DNA of 64,000 bases. Origin: Phyllobacterium chamaecytisi. Its GTDB lineage: Bacteria > Pseudomonadota > Alphaproteobacteria > Rhizobiales > Rhizobiaceae. The notes beneath the pieces are model-generated. The model was not told the DNA's origin, did not search any database, and saw nothing but the letters and a program-made list of their open reading frames with translations. The stretch spans positions 62,001-126,000 of the forward strand of contig NZ_JAIQWW010000008.1 of the NCBI RefSeq assembly GCF_020164455.1, read 5' to 3'. Both the position numbers and the translations under genes were made by a program. Position 1 is the first letter of the stretch; each line of letters starts with the position of its first letter. Positions 47,987 through 57,559 of the stretch are shown in pieces.

Positions 47987-48329
47987 GTCTAAGCATGGAG
48001 TGGCAGCTCAACTGGACGAAAAGCGCAGGCGTGATGCTGAACGTCCAACCCGGGGGTATTCGCTTGTCGGTACCACGGCCCGCGCCCCTGATTGCGTCCG
48101 AGAGAAGGGTGCTTAAATACAAGCGCGGTCGACAGTTGCATTTTCATACGCCACCTGCGGCCTCGGCAGTGCAAGAGCGTATCGCGGATAGCACCGGCGG
48201 CCCAAACTCTCGACCACAAATGGAATGACTGTTGTGGGCACCTCGACACCAATACCCCTCATTTCGAAACGATATTTGATCCGTGCACTTGAACCTGGAT
48301 CACATTGTTGCAGTTTAGGAGGAGTGATC
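47987..48329. other. Gap with weak open frame
   Basis: About 340 bases. A 77-codon plus-strand frame starts at ATG 47995 (MEWQLNWTKSAGVMLN), but it has no strong ribosome site and no recognised family. Confidence 0.3.
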
Positions 48330-48422
48330 GTGATCTTCGGCCTTACAGCGGCCCTGCGTAGGGTTGAGGTTTTCGTCGCTGACTCGAGAGCCGCCGGAAC
48401 TCACCGGTATGCCAGTCCGTAG
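48330..48422 (+). CDS. Possible 30-residue leader peptide or gene stump
   Basis: GTG 48330 follows a perfect AGGAGG (48317-48322) at ideal spacing and opens a 30-residue frame (IFGLTAALRRVEVFVADSRA…) that stops nine bases before the racemase start. It may be translated and coupled to the racemase gene, or be the stump of a deleted gene. No family recognised. Confidence 0.3.
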   Translation: MIFGLTAALRRVEVFVADSRAAGTHRYASP

Positions 48423-48431
48423 AGGAGGGTC

Positions 48432-49223
48432 ATGATGAACGAGCCAAAGGTCGCCAGAAGTAGGTTCCGCTTTGCCTCGCGCTCGCTTCAGGCATTCTAC
48501 GGCGCACCTGTAGGCATCCTACTGCTCGATCGTACCGGAAGGAGTGATGAGTTTGATCGTCCCTATATCCCCGGGAGCGTTGGTAACTCCAGCACTTGGA
48601 GCGTACCTGTCCGCTATAAAATAGTCCCAGGCCTTTCCTTCAACAGATTGATGGCGCCCGATTTTGAACTCTACGCGCCGAGCGTTGCTCGGGCAGCCGA
48701 AGAGCTCATGCACGAAGGCGCCCAAATCATTACGGCGAACTGCGGGTTCATGATCCGATATCAATGCGCTATCCGAGCTGCTGTTAGCGTGCCCGTTTTA
48801 CTTTCCCCACTTCTTCTCTGTCCGCTTCTGGAACGACTGCTTCCGCGCGATAAAGCGCTCGGAATCATTACCGCAAACGCCTGTTCGTTGACTGCGGACG
48901 TATTGGAGGATGCTGGGCTGCCTGCCAACTCCGAACGTGTTGTGATAGCTGGCCTTGAAAACTCTCCGTGCTTCGCTGCGGCATTTCTCACTGCCAGCGG
49001 GGACCTCGATGAAAACGTCGTGGAGAGAGAAACCGTCGATGCAGCAGTGAGTCTCCTCAATGACCGACCTGACATCGGTATGTTGCTACTTGAATGCTCG
49101 GAGCTACCTCCTTATGCAGCCGCAGTCCAGCAGGCGATCGGCATTCCGGTTTTCGACTTTACCTCGATGGTTGAATTTGTGGTCGCCGGACTGATACGCA
49201 GGCCATTTGCAGGATTGGACTAG
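48432..49223 (+). CDS. Aspartate/glutamate-racemase-family protein, copy 2
   Basis: The 263-residue protein follows a GGAGG site and an ATGATG start. Catalytic-type cysteines lie in IITANCGFMI and MLLLECSELPPYAAA. Between them lie VPVLLSPLLLCPLLERLLPR and the GIITANA strand. It is nearly co-linear with the decayed copy at 60 kb and more distant from copy 1 at 38 kb. It ends the plus-strand run with the ABC importer and hydrolases, which suggests it inverts or otherwise processes an imported amino acid or hydantoin-like compound. Confidence 0.85.
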   Translation: MMNEPKVARSRFRFASRSLQAFYGAPVGILLLDRTGRSDEFDRPYIPGSVGNSSTWSVPVRYKIVPGLSFNRLMAPDFELYAPSVARAAEELMHEGAQIITANCGFMIRYQCAIRAAVSVPVLLSPLLLCPLLERLLPRDKALGIITANACSLTADVLEDAGLPANSERVVIAGLENSPCFAAAFLTASGDLDENVVERETVDAAVSLLNDRPDIGMLLLECSELPPYAAAVQQAIGIPVFDFTSMVEFVVAGLIRRPFAGLD

Positions 49224-49399
49224 ACGGTTAAAAGCTCGTCCGGCGGCCGATTGAATGAGGTTGACATTGTTCTCCAATTGGTTTGGCTGAGACTGTACCA
49301 TCTCGAGAGCCATTTTAACTGCCTGTCTCACGACAGAGAGGAATCGGTGCGCAGTCTCGCGGCTTTAGCCGATCTTCGCCGATTGGAGCGATTTGCGGG
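49224..49399. other. Spacer after racemase copy 2
   Basis: No gene recognised. Confidence 0.3.
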
Positions 49400-49700
49400 T
49401 GTCCAGCGAGGAATTCCCGGGGGGTTGGTGCAGCTTCTTGCGATCGAGACGGTAAGTGAAGCTTGCCTCGCTGGCGTGGACGCTGACGGTCACGAGCCGC
49501 CCAGCCGGCCGGAGCCTGGGCGCGCGCGCGGCGCCGAGCTTCATCAGCAGCTCTTTGCGGGTGAGGTTATTCGGGCGAGTTGGTCAGCCACGCCGATAGC
49601 CACTTGAGCTGCTGCCGGCGCATCGCCCCCTCCTTGGCGACTCGATCGGCGCCCTGGGCAAGACGTGGACCTTGCGGCGTCCTGTTCGCGCAGCTTGGCC
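49400..49700 (-). pseudogene. IS1634/IS4-type transposase fragment
   Basis: Across frames the minus strand reads LAQGADRVAKEGAMRRQQLK then WLSAWL, LTRKELLMKLGAARA and ASFTYRLDRKKLHQ. These are neighbouring segments of IS4-superfamily (IS1634-like) transposases. Frameshifts and the loss of both ends make it dead. Confidence 0.65.
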
Positions 49701-49769
49701 TCGACCCGCAGCCGCGCCGTCCCGGCGATACTGTGTGAGATCGGTCGGGTTGCGAATTTCTTCGCCGAC

Positions 49770-51025
49770 GACTTTGCTCACGCGATAACTTCAGCCTGGG
49801 CTGCGCGTGACTTTTGGAAGGACACGTCCGCGTCGCGTCGCGCTTTTTTCGACGCTGCGGCGATCCTCGAGCCGAGAACGAAGGAGATTGCCGCTGCCTT
49901 TCGAGCGAGCCGGGCAAGTTTCTGCCCAAAGGCCGAAGGCGAACACCGCCGCTTTCTGGAAACTCTCAGGTGGCATGGCAGCAATGCGGCTCGCCTTTGC
50001 GAGCCGGTGGTACTGGATGACAGGCTGAGTCTACTGCCGACGTCGCTCGGTGTCGTTGCCGGCTCCACGCCTCGGAACCATCCAGCAATTCTGAATGCCC
50101 GTAGAAATCGCTGCGGCTCTTGCCGTTGGCTGCCCCACCATTCTCAAGGGTTCCGAGGAAGCCCCGAGTTCGGCAGTACAAATCGTCGAGGCGGTTGTGC
50201 CCGTCGGCGTTGTCAATCTGCTTTTCGGCGATCCGGCGCCGATTTCCGAGGCGCTGCTTGCCTCACCGGAAATCGAGCTGGTGTCCTTCACCGGTTCGAC
50301 CGCGGTCTGAAAACATCTCGCCCGGCTCGCGGCAAGCACTTGCAGCGCGGCGTGTTCGAACTGGGCGGTCACTCGTTAGTCGGGCTCTTCGCCATGCGGA
50401 TATGGACCGTGCCATTTCCAGAAATCTTCAATCATAAATTCGAGTGCGCTCGGCAGAGTTGCAATGCGCCGAGCCAAATCCTGCTCAAGCAGTCGATCTA
50501 CGCAGATGTTGTCGCGCGCATGGTGGCTGCCGCTCGCGACCTGCGCGTTGGCCCGGCGGATGACCCAACCGCGCAAATGGGGGCCTCTGGCAAACCCGCG
50601 CCAGCCGGATGCCATGGTTTACCTGACCGAAGATGCCGTCGTGTGCGTTGCCATACTGCGGAGGGTGGGTGGCGGTTCGCGCGAAGGTTCCTTCTGGCCA
50701 CCGACGATCCTTACCGACGTGTCGGCAGATGCACTTGTTCTGAGTCAGGAACTGTTCGGGCCGATTCTCACAATCAAGCCCTTCGATCGATGAGGCGATT
50801 ACGCTGGCCACTCGACGAGCTTCGAACTGCGGATATGTCTTTACTCGTTCGTCCAGGACCGAGGCATTCATGATCGATGGGCTCCGCGCTGGAGCCGTGA
50901 GTATCAATCATATGCAAGGCAATCGGACGCGCTGAATGGAGGGATCGGTGTTGGCCGCTACGGCTATGAGGGCGGATTGGTAGGCGTGCGGGAACTCCAA
51001 AGTCAAAAGCTGGTGAACCGTATTT
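49770..51025 (+). pseudogene. Aldehyde dehydrogenase, multiply frameshifted
   Basis: Aldehyde-dehydrogenase segments appear in order across all three frames: AWAARDFWKDTSASRRA, AILEPRTKEIAAAF, FLETLRWHGSNAARLC, the PVEIAAALAVGCPTILKGSE helix, LLFGDPAPISEALL, FTGSTAV, FELGGHS, QSCNAPS with the Cys, ADVVARMVAAARDLRVGPAD, and FGPILTIKPFD. At least five frame changes and several stops show the gene is dead. The remaining order is complete, so decay is mainly by small indels. Confidence 0.85.
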
Positions 51026-51132
51026 GACACGTCGCCCGCGAGATCATTGCGCAAGAAATCTCTCTATGCGCGAGGCGTCCAATCCGGGGAGGTCCGGATG
51101 ATTGAACAGAACAAGTTTTAGGAACGGCCACA

Positions 51133-51400
51133 ATCATGGTCAAGGACGTCCTTCTCGCGCGTGGATACTGTGCATTTTTTCTACGATGACTAAGCCGCAA
51201 ACCGGGCCGGCGCGACGAAGGAGGGCTTCCGCTACAGGGTCAGCCAGTCACGCCGGGCCTCAGCGCCATCAGAATACCGGCAACGTCGCTCAGTATCGGG
51301 CTCGTCCTGTCGGATGAGGCAGTGGTTTCGGGCGACATGATGGGCCAGGCTCTCCGAGAAGGACGGGCGCGGCTCCCCGCTGGATTGCTGTGCGACCGAA
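51133..51400 (+). pseudogene. Methylaspartate ammonia-lyase, N-terminal remnant
   Basis: The plus strand gives MVKDVLLARGYCAFF, RAGATKEGFRYR, then PVTPGLSAIRIPATSLSIGL and VLSDEAVVSGDMM. This matches the N-terminal domain of 3-methylaspartate ammonia-lyase, an enolase-superfamily enzyme that converts methylaspartate to mesaconate and ammonia. A stop and frame changes disrupt it, and the catalytic barrel is missing. Confidence 0.7.
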
Positions 51401-51578
51401 CCAGGCGCACGTCCCCCCAAGACCTCAGCGTCGGATAGGATCGTTGTGGAAGAAATCTCAATAACGCCCTTCCATCGGAAGAATCCGCAGAAATCCTGCG
51501 CCGTGACGCTCGACATGGGAAAAATCGCTCTGCCCGCGAAGATAAGGTCCTGCAGGATCACAAGCGTGGAGGCACACA

Positions 51579-51662
51579 TGAGGATCGGCGTTCCGAAGGA
51601 AAACAAGGTTCACGAATATCGGGTCGGGCTCACGCCTGCCGCAATCGAAGCGATTGGAGGAT
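51579..51662 (+). pseudogene. ald: Alanine dehydrogenase, 5' stump
   Basis: From the ATG near 51579 the frame reads MRIGVPKENKVHEYRVGLTP then AAIEAIGG, the N-terminus of alanine dehydrogenase. After about 28 residues it runs straight into an SDR gene. A recombination joined the two near 51,655-51,665. Confidence 0.75.
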
Positions 51663-52432
51663 GTGACAGAGTTTGATTTCTCGGATCGCACGATCCTAGT
51701 CACCGGATCAGGCCGGAACATCGGCCGGGCCATCATCTTGGAGTTCGCCGGGCGCGGCGCCAATGTGGTGATCAACGCGCGCTCAAACCGTGAAGAGGCC
51801 GAACGCGTATGCGCCGAGGCGCAGGCGTTAGCTGCGCAGGCGCTGGTCGTGATGGGCGCCGCCGACGAGAAGGCCACAATCGAGGCGATCCAGCGCGAGG
51901 TCGAGGCGCGCTTCGGCCGGCTCGACATCTACGTCAGCAACGCCGCGCGCCGGCTGCACAAGGATTTCTTCGAAACCACCGATGAGGGGCATCGCCATCT
52001 CAACCAGCAGCTGACAGCTTCCTGGTATCTGGCCAAGGCTTTTGCGCCGGCGATGCGCGACGCGGGTTTCGGCCGGATCATCCACATAAACGGTACCGAC
52101 GGCTACACCGGCGGCTGGACGCGCGTTCCACACTCGACTGCGAAGGGTGGCTTGCGGACGCTCACCAAGTCGCTCGCCGAGGGCCTCGGAGAGTACGGCG
52201 TCACGGCGAACGACATCAATCCCGGCTATAATGAGACCGTGCGCGACCTGACCATCCACCCGGAATTCAGCGAGCCGGGCGCCGCCGAGCGATTTGCCGC
52301 AACCATACCCATCCGCCGCCCGACCAGGCCAGACGAGGTCGCCTTCGCCTGCGCCTTCCTCTGCTCTGAGCGCGCCGGGCGATCAACGGCTCGATCATCC
52401 ATGTCGACGGCGGCCGGAAAATGCTGGGGTAG
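51663..52432 (+). pseudogene. SDR-family oxidoreductase with one frameshift and no catalytic Tyr
   Basis: The frame shows TGSGRNIGRAI, IYVSNAARR, HINGTDGYTG and PHSTAKGG. The expected YxxxK is HSTAK, so the catalytic Tyr is replaced by His. Near 52,378 one base appears to be missing: the first frame runs on to 52,631, whereas the correct end INGSIIHVDGGRKMLG is in another frame and stops at 52432. The start is uncertain (GTG 51663, or TTG 51654), because the upstream end is fused to the ald stump. Confidence 0.7.
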
Positions 52433-52487
52433 GCCAGAGTGTTCCGGCGAGCCGTTGAGGCGGGGTTATTTGATCCGCTCTTCCGCG

Positions 52488-52537
52488 CGAAAGCGGGGAA
52501 CCCAGGTGATTCTGTTCATTTTGGATCCCCGCTTTCG
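52488..52537. repeat. Inverted-repeat element with perfect 12-bp arms
   Basis: CGAAAGCGGGGA (52488-52499) pairs exactly with TCCCCGCTTTCG (52526-52537) around a 26-base loop. This resembles the small palindromic repeats scattered in alphaproteobacterial genomes. It lies in a 475-base gene-free stretch (52433-52907) where nothing else was recognised. Confidence 0.6.
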
Positions 52538-52907
52538 TGGCGACGACCAGTGCGAGGGTCGGGATTTCGCTACAGCCTCGCAGGGGAGAAGGCCAAACCC
52601 AAACGTCAGCCGTGCAGAGATCTCGCAATAGCCGCGTTGCCGGCCTGCGTCCCTAGTTAATGGTGCGCGCCGCGAGGATGGTGTCAAATGCCGCCCGCGG
52701 CATGCGGTGCCGATCCGTCAGGCTGATAGGATTGACCGGATAGCCGGTCTCTCCTGCCGATGTCAAGACTAACCGGTTAGACCGGTAATCGGCTCTTGGC
52801 GGAAGGCACTTGTCGAGCAATCTCCTAACGCTTATTCGTGAGCGCGACGAACGGACCACACTTTATCGCGTTGACTTCACTTGGGGACGTGGGTGGCTCA
52901 GGACTGG

Positions 52908-53430
52908 TTAGTATTTTGCCTCCGCACGTCGCGGCATGAAGTAGCTTCGGATTTTGACGATGGCTTCAGCGACGGCAACGACGTCAGCGTCGGGAATGGG
53001 TTTGTTGGCGTAACTTAGCGCTCGAATTGGCGCGATAATGTCGCGGTGACGGCATGGCCGCGAGTGAGGGGCCGCCATTGCTTTTCGGCAAAATCGGTAC
53101 CCATCAGGAAGCCGCTCGACCAATCGCAACGATCATATGTTTTATCGCCCATGTCCTTGAACTTGGGACGGTGTGTCTTCGGCCGCTCGGCGAGTGTGCT
53201 TGACATGCGCTTGTACTCCGCAACAATGGTCTGCACGGCCTGATGTTCGGTGGTTTCCATGGGCGCATTCAATGCTTCGTGACCAGTGAAGAGTGGGATC
53301 CACTGGAACAAGGTCGATGAACTTCGGTCCGATAATGAGGGCAGTCAGGTGACCCTCCAGCCCTGTCATAGTGTAGATAGGTGGAAATGGGCGTCGCTTA
53401 ACAGGAATGCCTCGAATGCCATGTCTTGGA
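52908..53430 (-). pseudogene. UPF0149/YecA-family protein, frameshifted
   Basis: Minus-strand frames give, in order, MTGLEGHLTALIIGPKFI, WIPLFTGHEALNAPMETTEH, VQTIVAEYKRMSSTLAERP, the conserved DWSSGFLMGTDF and PIRALSYANKPIPDADVVAV. These fit YecA/UPF0149 proteins. At least two frame changes are needed to read it through. The C-terminal SEC-C zinc segment is not seen. Confidence 0.65.
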
Positions 53431-53509
53431 GCTTTGGCAGCGCGGCGGAACCGTGATTGTTATTCTGATCCGTTATGCGGCAAGCCGTCCTTGTTCGGCG
53501 CCCCTCGCG

Positions 53510-53740
53510 CTCTGCCCTCCAGTTTCAGGGAAGCAGCATCTCCAGCCGGTTGGCGGTCACCTTGCCGGAGACGATCCGCTCGAGCACGTCGGAGAGCCAG
53601 ACCTCGGGTTCAAGGCCGTTCAGTTTGGCTCCTTATGCCGCGAGCGGCATAAGGAGGTTTGTGGCGATCGGTGCCCAGTAACTGGCACAACTGTCGGAAC
53701 TGGCGAAGAGCTCTTGGCCGCGACTCACCGCTAACCTGCA
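53510..53740 (-). pseudogene. IS66-family TnpC, C-terminal fragment
   Basis: The minus strand reads AKLNGLEPEVWLSDVLERIV then SGKVTANRLEMLLP, the end of the IS66 transposase TnpC (AKLNG.DP..WL.DVL.RI…LLPW). The rest of the element is absent. Confidence 0.75.
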
Positions 53741-53758
53741 TGCGAGGTGCCTCGGACA

Positions 53759-54613
53759 TCAGCGGAGCACCGTCAAGCCGTTCTTGACCACTGTGACATC
53801 GCGGGCCTTCACCTTGGCTTCGAAGGAGATCGCGTTGCCATCCTTCCACATCTCCAGCGTTATGACGTCTCCGGGGTAGACCGGGGCGGAAAACCGCGCC
53901 GCATGCCGCAGGAAGGAACTCGGATCGTAATCGGCGTATGTCTGTAAAATAGCCCTGCAGGTAATTCCGTAAGTGCACATGCCGTGGAGGATTGGCCGCG
54001 CAAATCCCATGCTCTTTGCATATTCCGGATCAGAGTGCAGCGGATGGCGGTCACCGCATAGTCGATAGATCAGGCCCTGGTCGGGGCGCGTGCTGACTTC
54101 GATGATCCTGTCGGGCTTGCGGGTAGGTATCTGATGTGGCTTGGGCTGGTTATTGGGCCCGCCAAAGCCACCGTCACCTGCAGCAAAATAAGAAGTAATC
54201 AGCGTAGCCAGCGGTTCGCCGCCGCTGTTTTTCAGCACACTCTGAAAGCGGATGACTGCTCCCTTGTCTCGACCTTTGTCGTATACGCCGACCACCGAAG
54301 AGTCAGCGATAATATCAGCGGCGGCTGGAAACGTGTTGTGAAATGTTATGTCCCGCTCGCCATCAAAAGCAATCGAGTCGAGGTTGAGCTTTCCCGGTTC
54401 AGCGAATCCAGCAGCCACGGAGGCAAACGTCGGCACAACTTTGAGGGGCCGTGACTGGGCTGCGGCCTCATTGACAAAGGCGAGTTCCTTCTCGTTCGTT
54501 GGATCGGCGCCCATGCCAATGGCAAGGGCATAGAGGATGACATCGCGATCTCCATAGCTGTGTCTCTGGCCAACAGTCTTCAGGGCCATGAGCCGATCAT
54601 AATCAATAGGCAT
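53759..54613 (-). CDS. MaoC-family enoyl-CoA hydratase (hydratase 2 / MFE-2 type)
   Basis: The 284-residue double hot-dog protein has an N-terminal half ending in FGGPNNQPKPHQIPTRKPDR and a C-terminal half with the hydratase-2 motif YRLCGDRHPLHSDPEYAKSM, then PILHGMCTYG. It should add water to a trans-2-enoyl-CoA to give (R)-3-hydroxyacyl-CoA. ATG 54613 follows AAGGAGA; a longer frame to 54646 is less likely. It is one of the few intact genes in the 50-58 kb decay zone and could serve the acyl-CoA dehydrogenases further on. Confidence 0.9.
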   Translation of the reverse strand: MPIDYDRLMALKTVGQRHSYGDRDVILYALAIGMGADPTNEKELAFVNEAAAQSRPLKVVPTFASVAAGFAEPGKLNLDSIAFDGERDITFHNTFPAAADIIADSSVVGVYDKGRDKGAVIRFQSVLKNSGGEPLATLITSYFAAGDGGFGGPNNQPKPHQIPTRKPDRIIEVSTRPDQGLIYRLCGDRHPLHSDPEYAKSMGFARPILHGMCTYGITCRAILQTYADYDPSSFLRHAARFSAPVYPGDVITLEMWKDGNAISFEAKVKARDVTVVKNGLTVLR

Positions 54614-54736
54614 TTGTGGATTCTCCTTGTGCCCATGCCTAGCCAAGTTGGACGATTGACATTCACAACCAAAGATCGACGGTTTGAAGGCCGCTATGGC
54701 AGTTCCTCAATGAACCCCGCAACTGACTTAACTTCC

Positions 54737-55055
54737 AATAATCTTCGTCAGGATCATGGTACATCCAGCGGCGAGCGCTGGCGCTATTTTGCAAGCTATT
54801 TGGTTCATCGGCCAATTCCAGGTGTGATCATGCCTACTACGCCGATTGGCTCGCGAATTACAACGGCGCTGCCGATCCGCTCCTCGAAGAGTATAGCTTG
54901 AGCACGCTAAGCGTGGCAATCAGATGATCGAGACCTGCCTTCGCGTGTATCTGTTCCGCCATCAGCAGCGGTGCGCCCATCTCGTCAGAGATGGCTTTTG
55001 TGCGCACGGGATCGATCCAATCACCGCTGATATAGAATTGCATTCGATTGACCAT
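54737..55055 (-). pseudogene. Aldehyde dehydrogenase N-terminal remnant with internal deletion
   Basis: The minus strand opens MVNRMQFYISGDWIDPVRTK and then jumps to [20 protein letters not shown] and, in another frame, to [20 protein letters not shown] then MIL. The order is that of an aldehyde dehydrogenase N-terminus. About 50 residues are deleted after TKAIS, and everything after the NAD-binding helix is lost. Confidence 0.75.
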
Positions 55056-55483
55056 GTAATCCTCTATATTCGCCCTAACTGGATGGGCTCGCCAAGACGA
55101 TTGCTATCCCTTTGATGGGTGAGCCCTGGTCTAGCGATATATATTCAACGAGCCTCTAGACTTCTTGTTCGCGGCAGTCGCCTTCGGTCTCGCGGCTCTC
55201 GTGTCCATGCATTCGGATGGGTGCTCAGTCTCTCGAAGATGGTTCTCCATGCCGATGAGTCTGAACGACCTCACTGCTCCGAATGTCAGTGTATCTGTCT
55301 AAATGTCTTAAGCGCCGATGGTCGTCATTCTTCGCCGCAAATCGCATCATTCCTCTAAAGAACTGCAGGCCACCGCATGTTCTCCGCGCTGCGTCAATCA
55401 GCAGGTTAATAGAGCAGCCAGTGCCCAGACAGAGCCCCAAGAACACGCGGCCGACACCGCAGCCAGGTTTTGCAGCTATCCAT
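55056..55483. other. Gap, nothing recognised
   Basis: About 430 bases. A 73-codon minus-strand frame (55225-55446) reads smoothly, but I could not assign it. Confidence 0.3.
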
Positions 55484-56392
55484 TTAATTACAGCTGGTAG
55501 AAGAGCGGACTAAAGACGTCTCTCTCTTGGCGGACTTCCGTTCACGATGAAGCGTGTACGCGCCCGTAGCGATCACAATTCCAGAGCCAAATAGCGTGCT
55601 TAGATCTGGTATATCTCCGAATATAAGATAGCCAAGTACAATGGCCCATAGCATAGCCGTATAGCGGAATGGAGCGATAAATGAGATATCGCCATGTCGG
55701 AAGGCGTCGATGATACAATGATACGCCAAGACCAGGAGCACTGCGGCGACTGTAAGCGATCCTATGTTACCGACGGTCATCGCAGACCAACCCCCCAGCG
55801 GACCCACCAAAACGAAACCAACAAGAGTGACAGCAAAAGCGGTTAGCAACGCCACGAGTAGAGAAGGTACCTCTTGTTCGATCTGTTTGGTAGCAAGGTC
55901 ACGGATAGCGGCCAAACAGGCAGCAGCCAACACAAAAAGGGAGGCGGAACTGAATCCTGCGATACCCGGTCTAGTGATGATGAGAATACTCAAGAATCCC
56001 ACGACGGCCGCAGTCCACCGACGCGGACCAATAGGCTCGTCGAGAAAAATCGCGGCCGTGATAGTGGCGATCAGTGGCGTTGCCAGCATTATGGCCCAGG
56101 CATTTGCAAGTGGGAGTTGGACAAGAGCAAACAGATAAAAAGTAGTGGAAGCTACCTCTGCGGTCACTCTAATAGCTACATGCGGGCCTAACGCACTCCG
56201 GAAATGCCTCAACGCGCCAAATTTCCACGCGACAAGGAAAATAATTATTGTCGCTACGACGCCACGGACAACCATAGCTTGCCCCAAATTGATTGGGCCG
56301 ATTACCGACTTCGTCAGCGCATCAACGCAGGTGAATGCTGCGGTGCCGCCTATCAGCGTCAAAGCGCCACGCACATTGTGTGAAGAAGTCAA
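55484..56392 (-). CDS. EamA-domain (DMT superfamily) transporter
   Basis: The 302-residue membrane protein has ten predicted helices in two EamA repeats (FTCVDALTKSVI…; the second repeat ends YLIFGDIPDLSTLFGSGIVI). The first repeat contains FYLFALVQLPLANAWAIMLA. The start seems to be TTG 56392 or GTG 56374; no ATG is in place. Such proteins export amino acids, metabolites or drugs. It is intact amid pseudogenes. Confidence 0.88.
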   Translation of the reverse strand: MTSSHNVRGALTLIGGTAAFTCVDALTKSVIGPINLGQAMVVRGVVATIIIFLVAWKFGALRHFRSALGPHVAIRVTAEVASTTFYLFALVQLPLANAWAIMLATPLIATITAAIFLDEPIGPRRWTAAVVGFLSILIITRPGIAGFSSASLFVLAAACLAAIRDLATKQIEQEVPSLLVALLTAFAVTLVGFVLVGPLGGWSAMTVGNIGSLTVAAVLLVLAYHCIIDAFRHGDISFIAPFRYTAMLWAIVLGYLIFGDIPDLSTLFGSGIVIATGAYTLHRERKSAKRETSLVRSSTSCN

Positions 56393-56623
56393 AAAGCACC
56401 CGATCCCAATGGCGAGCCCAGCCGGAGACTTTAAATGGCCTGTGCCGTAGTATTCAAAGCCCCCAGCGTCAGCTCATTTGCTGTTCTAGATTTCGAAGCT
56501 TAGTTCACGCAAGCGACCGTTGCCGCCTAAAGGGGGTTGGCGACGAAGTAATCCTGCGACGCTTTGATGTTTTCGCCGAAATTTGTGCGTAGGCGGTAGG
56601 TTCGGACGGGTATGTCCCAAGCT
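56393..56623. other. Spacer
   Basis: No gene recognised. Confidence 0.3.
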
Positions 56624-57095
56624 TTATTGAATTTCCCTTAGCGACGCTGTCTTTTTCAAGTTACGCGACCTGGATGAAGGGGCCAGACGGTTCCGATGGG
56701 CTATCAGTGCCGCTCGAAGGATCGGCAGCCGCTTGTGAGCTTTGAGCTTACGGAAGCGCTTGGCGACTGCCATCATGCCCGCGGCGACCCACCGCAGCGC
56801 CATCTTGCAGTTGCGCCAGCGTTTCAATTTGCGGGTGGCGCGGCGGATCTGGCCCGTCATGTTTTCGGCGAAGCTGGATCAAGCCCGATGACGCTGCATG
56901 AGCAGCTTCAGGCGGACGACAATGAGGAGATCTCCAGCCCTTCTAGTATGCTGGCGGCACGCCGGCCGTCCCCGTCGAGTTGGTTGCGGATCAGCTTGTC
57001 AGCCTCGTCAGCATCTTCGAGTTCCCATTCTTGGCGCAGCGCCCGTCGCATCGGGGCGTCAAGCTCCGTCGGCAACCGGTTGGACAATTTAGCAT
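56624..57095 (-). pseudogene. IS256 (mutator)-family transposase, C-terminal remnant
   Basis: Minus-strand frames read HAKLSNRLPTELDAPMRRAL then RQEWELEDADEADKLIRN, ASILEGLEI, and TRKLKRWRNCKMALRWVAAG then MMAVAKRFRKLKAHKRLPIL. This is the end of an IS256-type transposase, with a deletion between ILEGLE and KLKRWRN and at least one frameshift. Confidence 0.65.
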
Positions 57096-57559
57096 GTTGT
57101 TCCGGTAGGTAGCCACCCCCTGTCGCCTTCTTCGCCTATCCAAACAGCCAAGTCTGCTAACTCCTGAAGACACGGAGGTAGTGACGCCCGCCGACGACGA
57201 GGAAGACGTACTTTATGCGCTCGAAAGGATTGCAGACGAATTGAACTCGCCAAAGTGGCGCGCGCTAGCTGCATTTCCTGACCCAACCAGAGATCGAACC
57301 ACATGGCTCGGTCGGTGCGACTAGCGCGCTGCTGTTGCTCGCGGTGCAGACAGACTTGCGCGTGTCCGAGTTGGGTCAGTCTCGACCGTGACACTATGGC
57401 CGCGGCGCCCACGTGGCGCTTTGTCGGGTAACGCTGCCTTGCGCTTCCGTTTGGCGCAGATTTAATGCCGAGAAGAAACGGTAATCGAACAAAACACCCT
57501 CAACAAATGTGCAATAGCTATCGGCGAGATGATTCTGAATGCAGTAGCGTCGCATACCG
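57096..57559. other. Gap, nothing recognised
   Basis: About 460 bases without a supportable gene. Confidence 0.3.
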
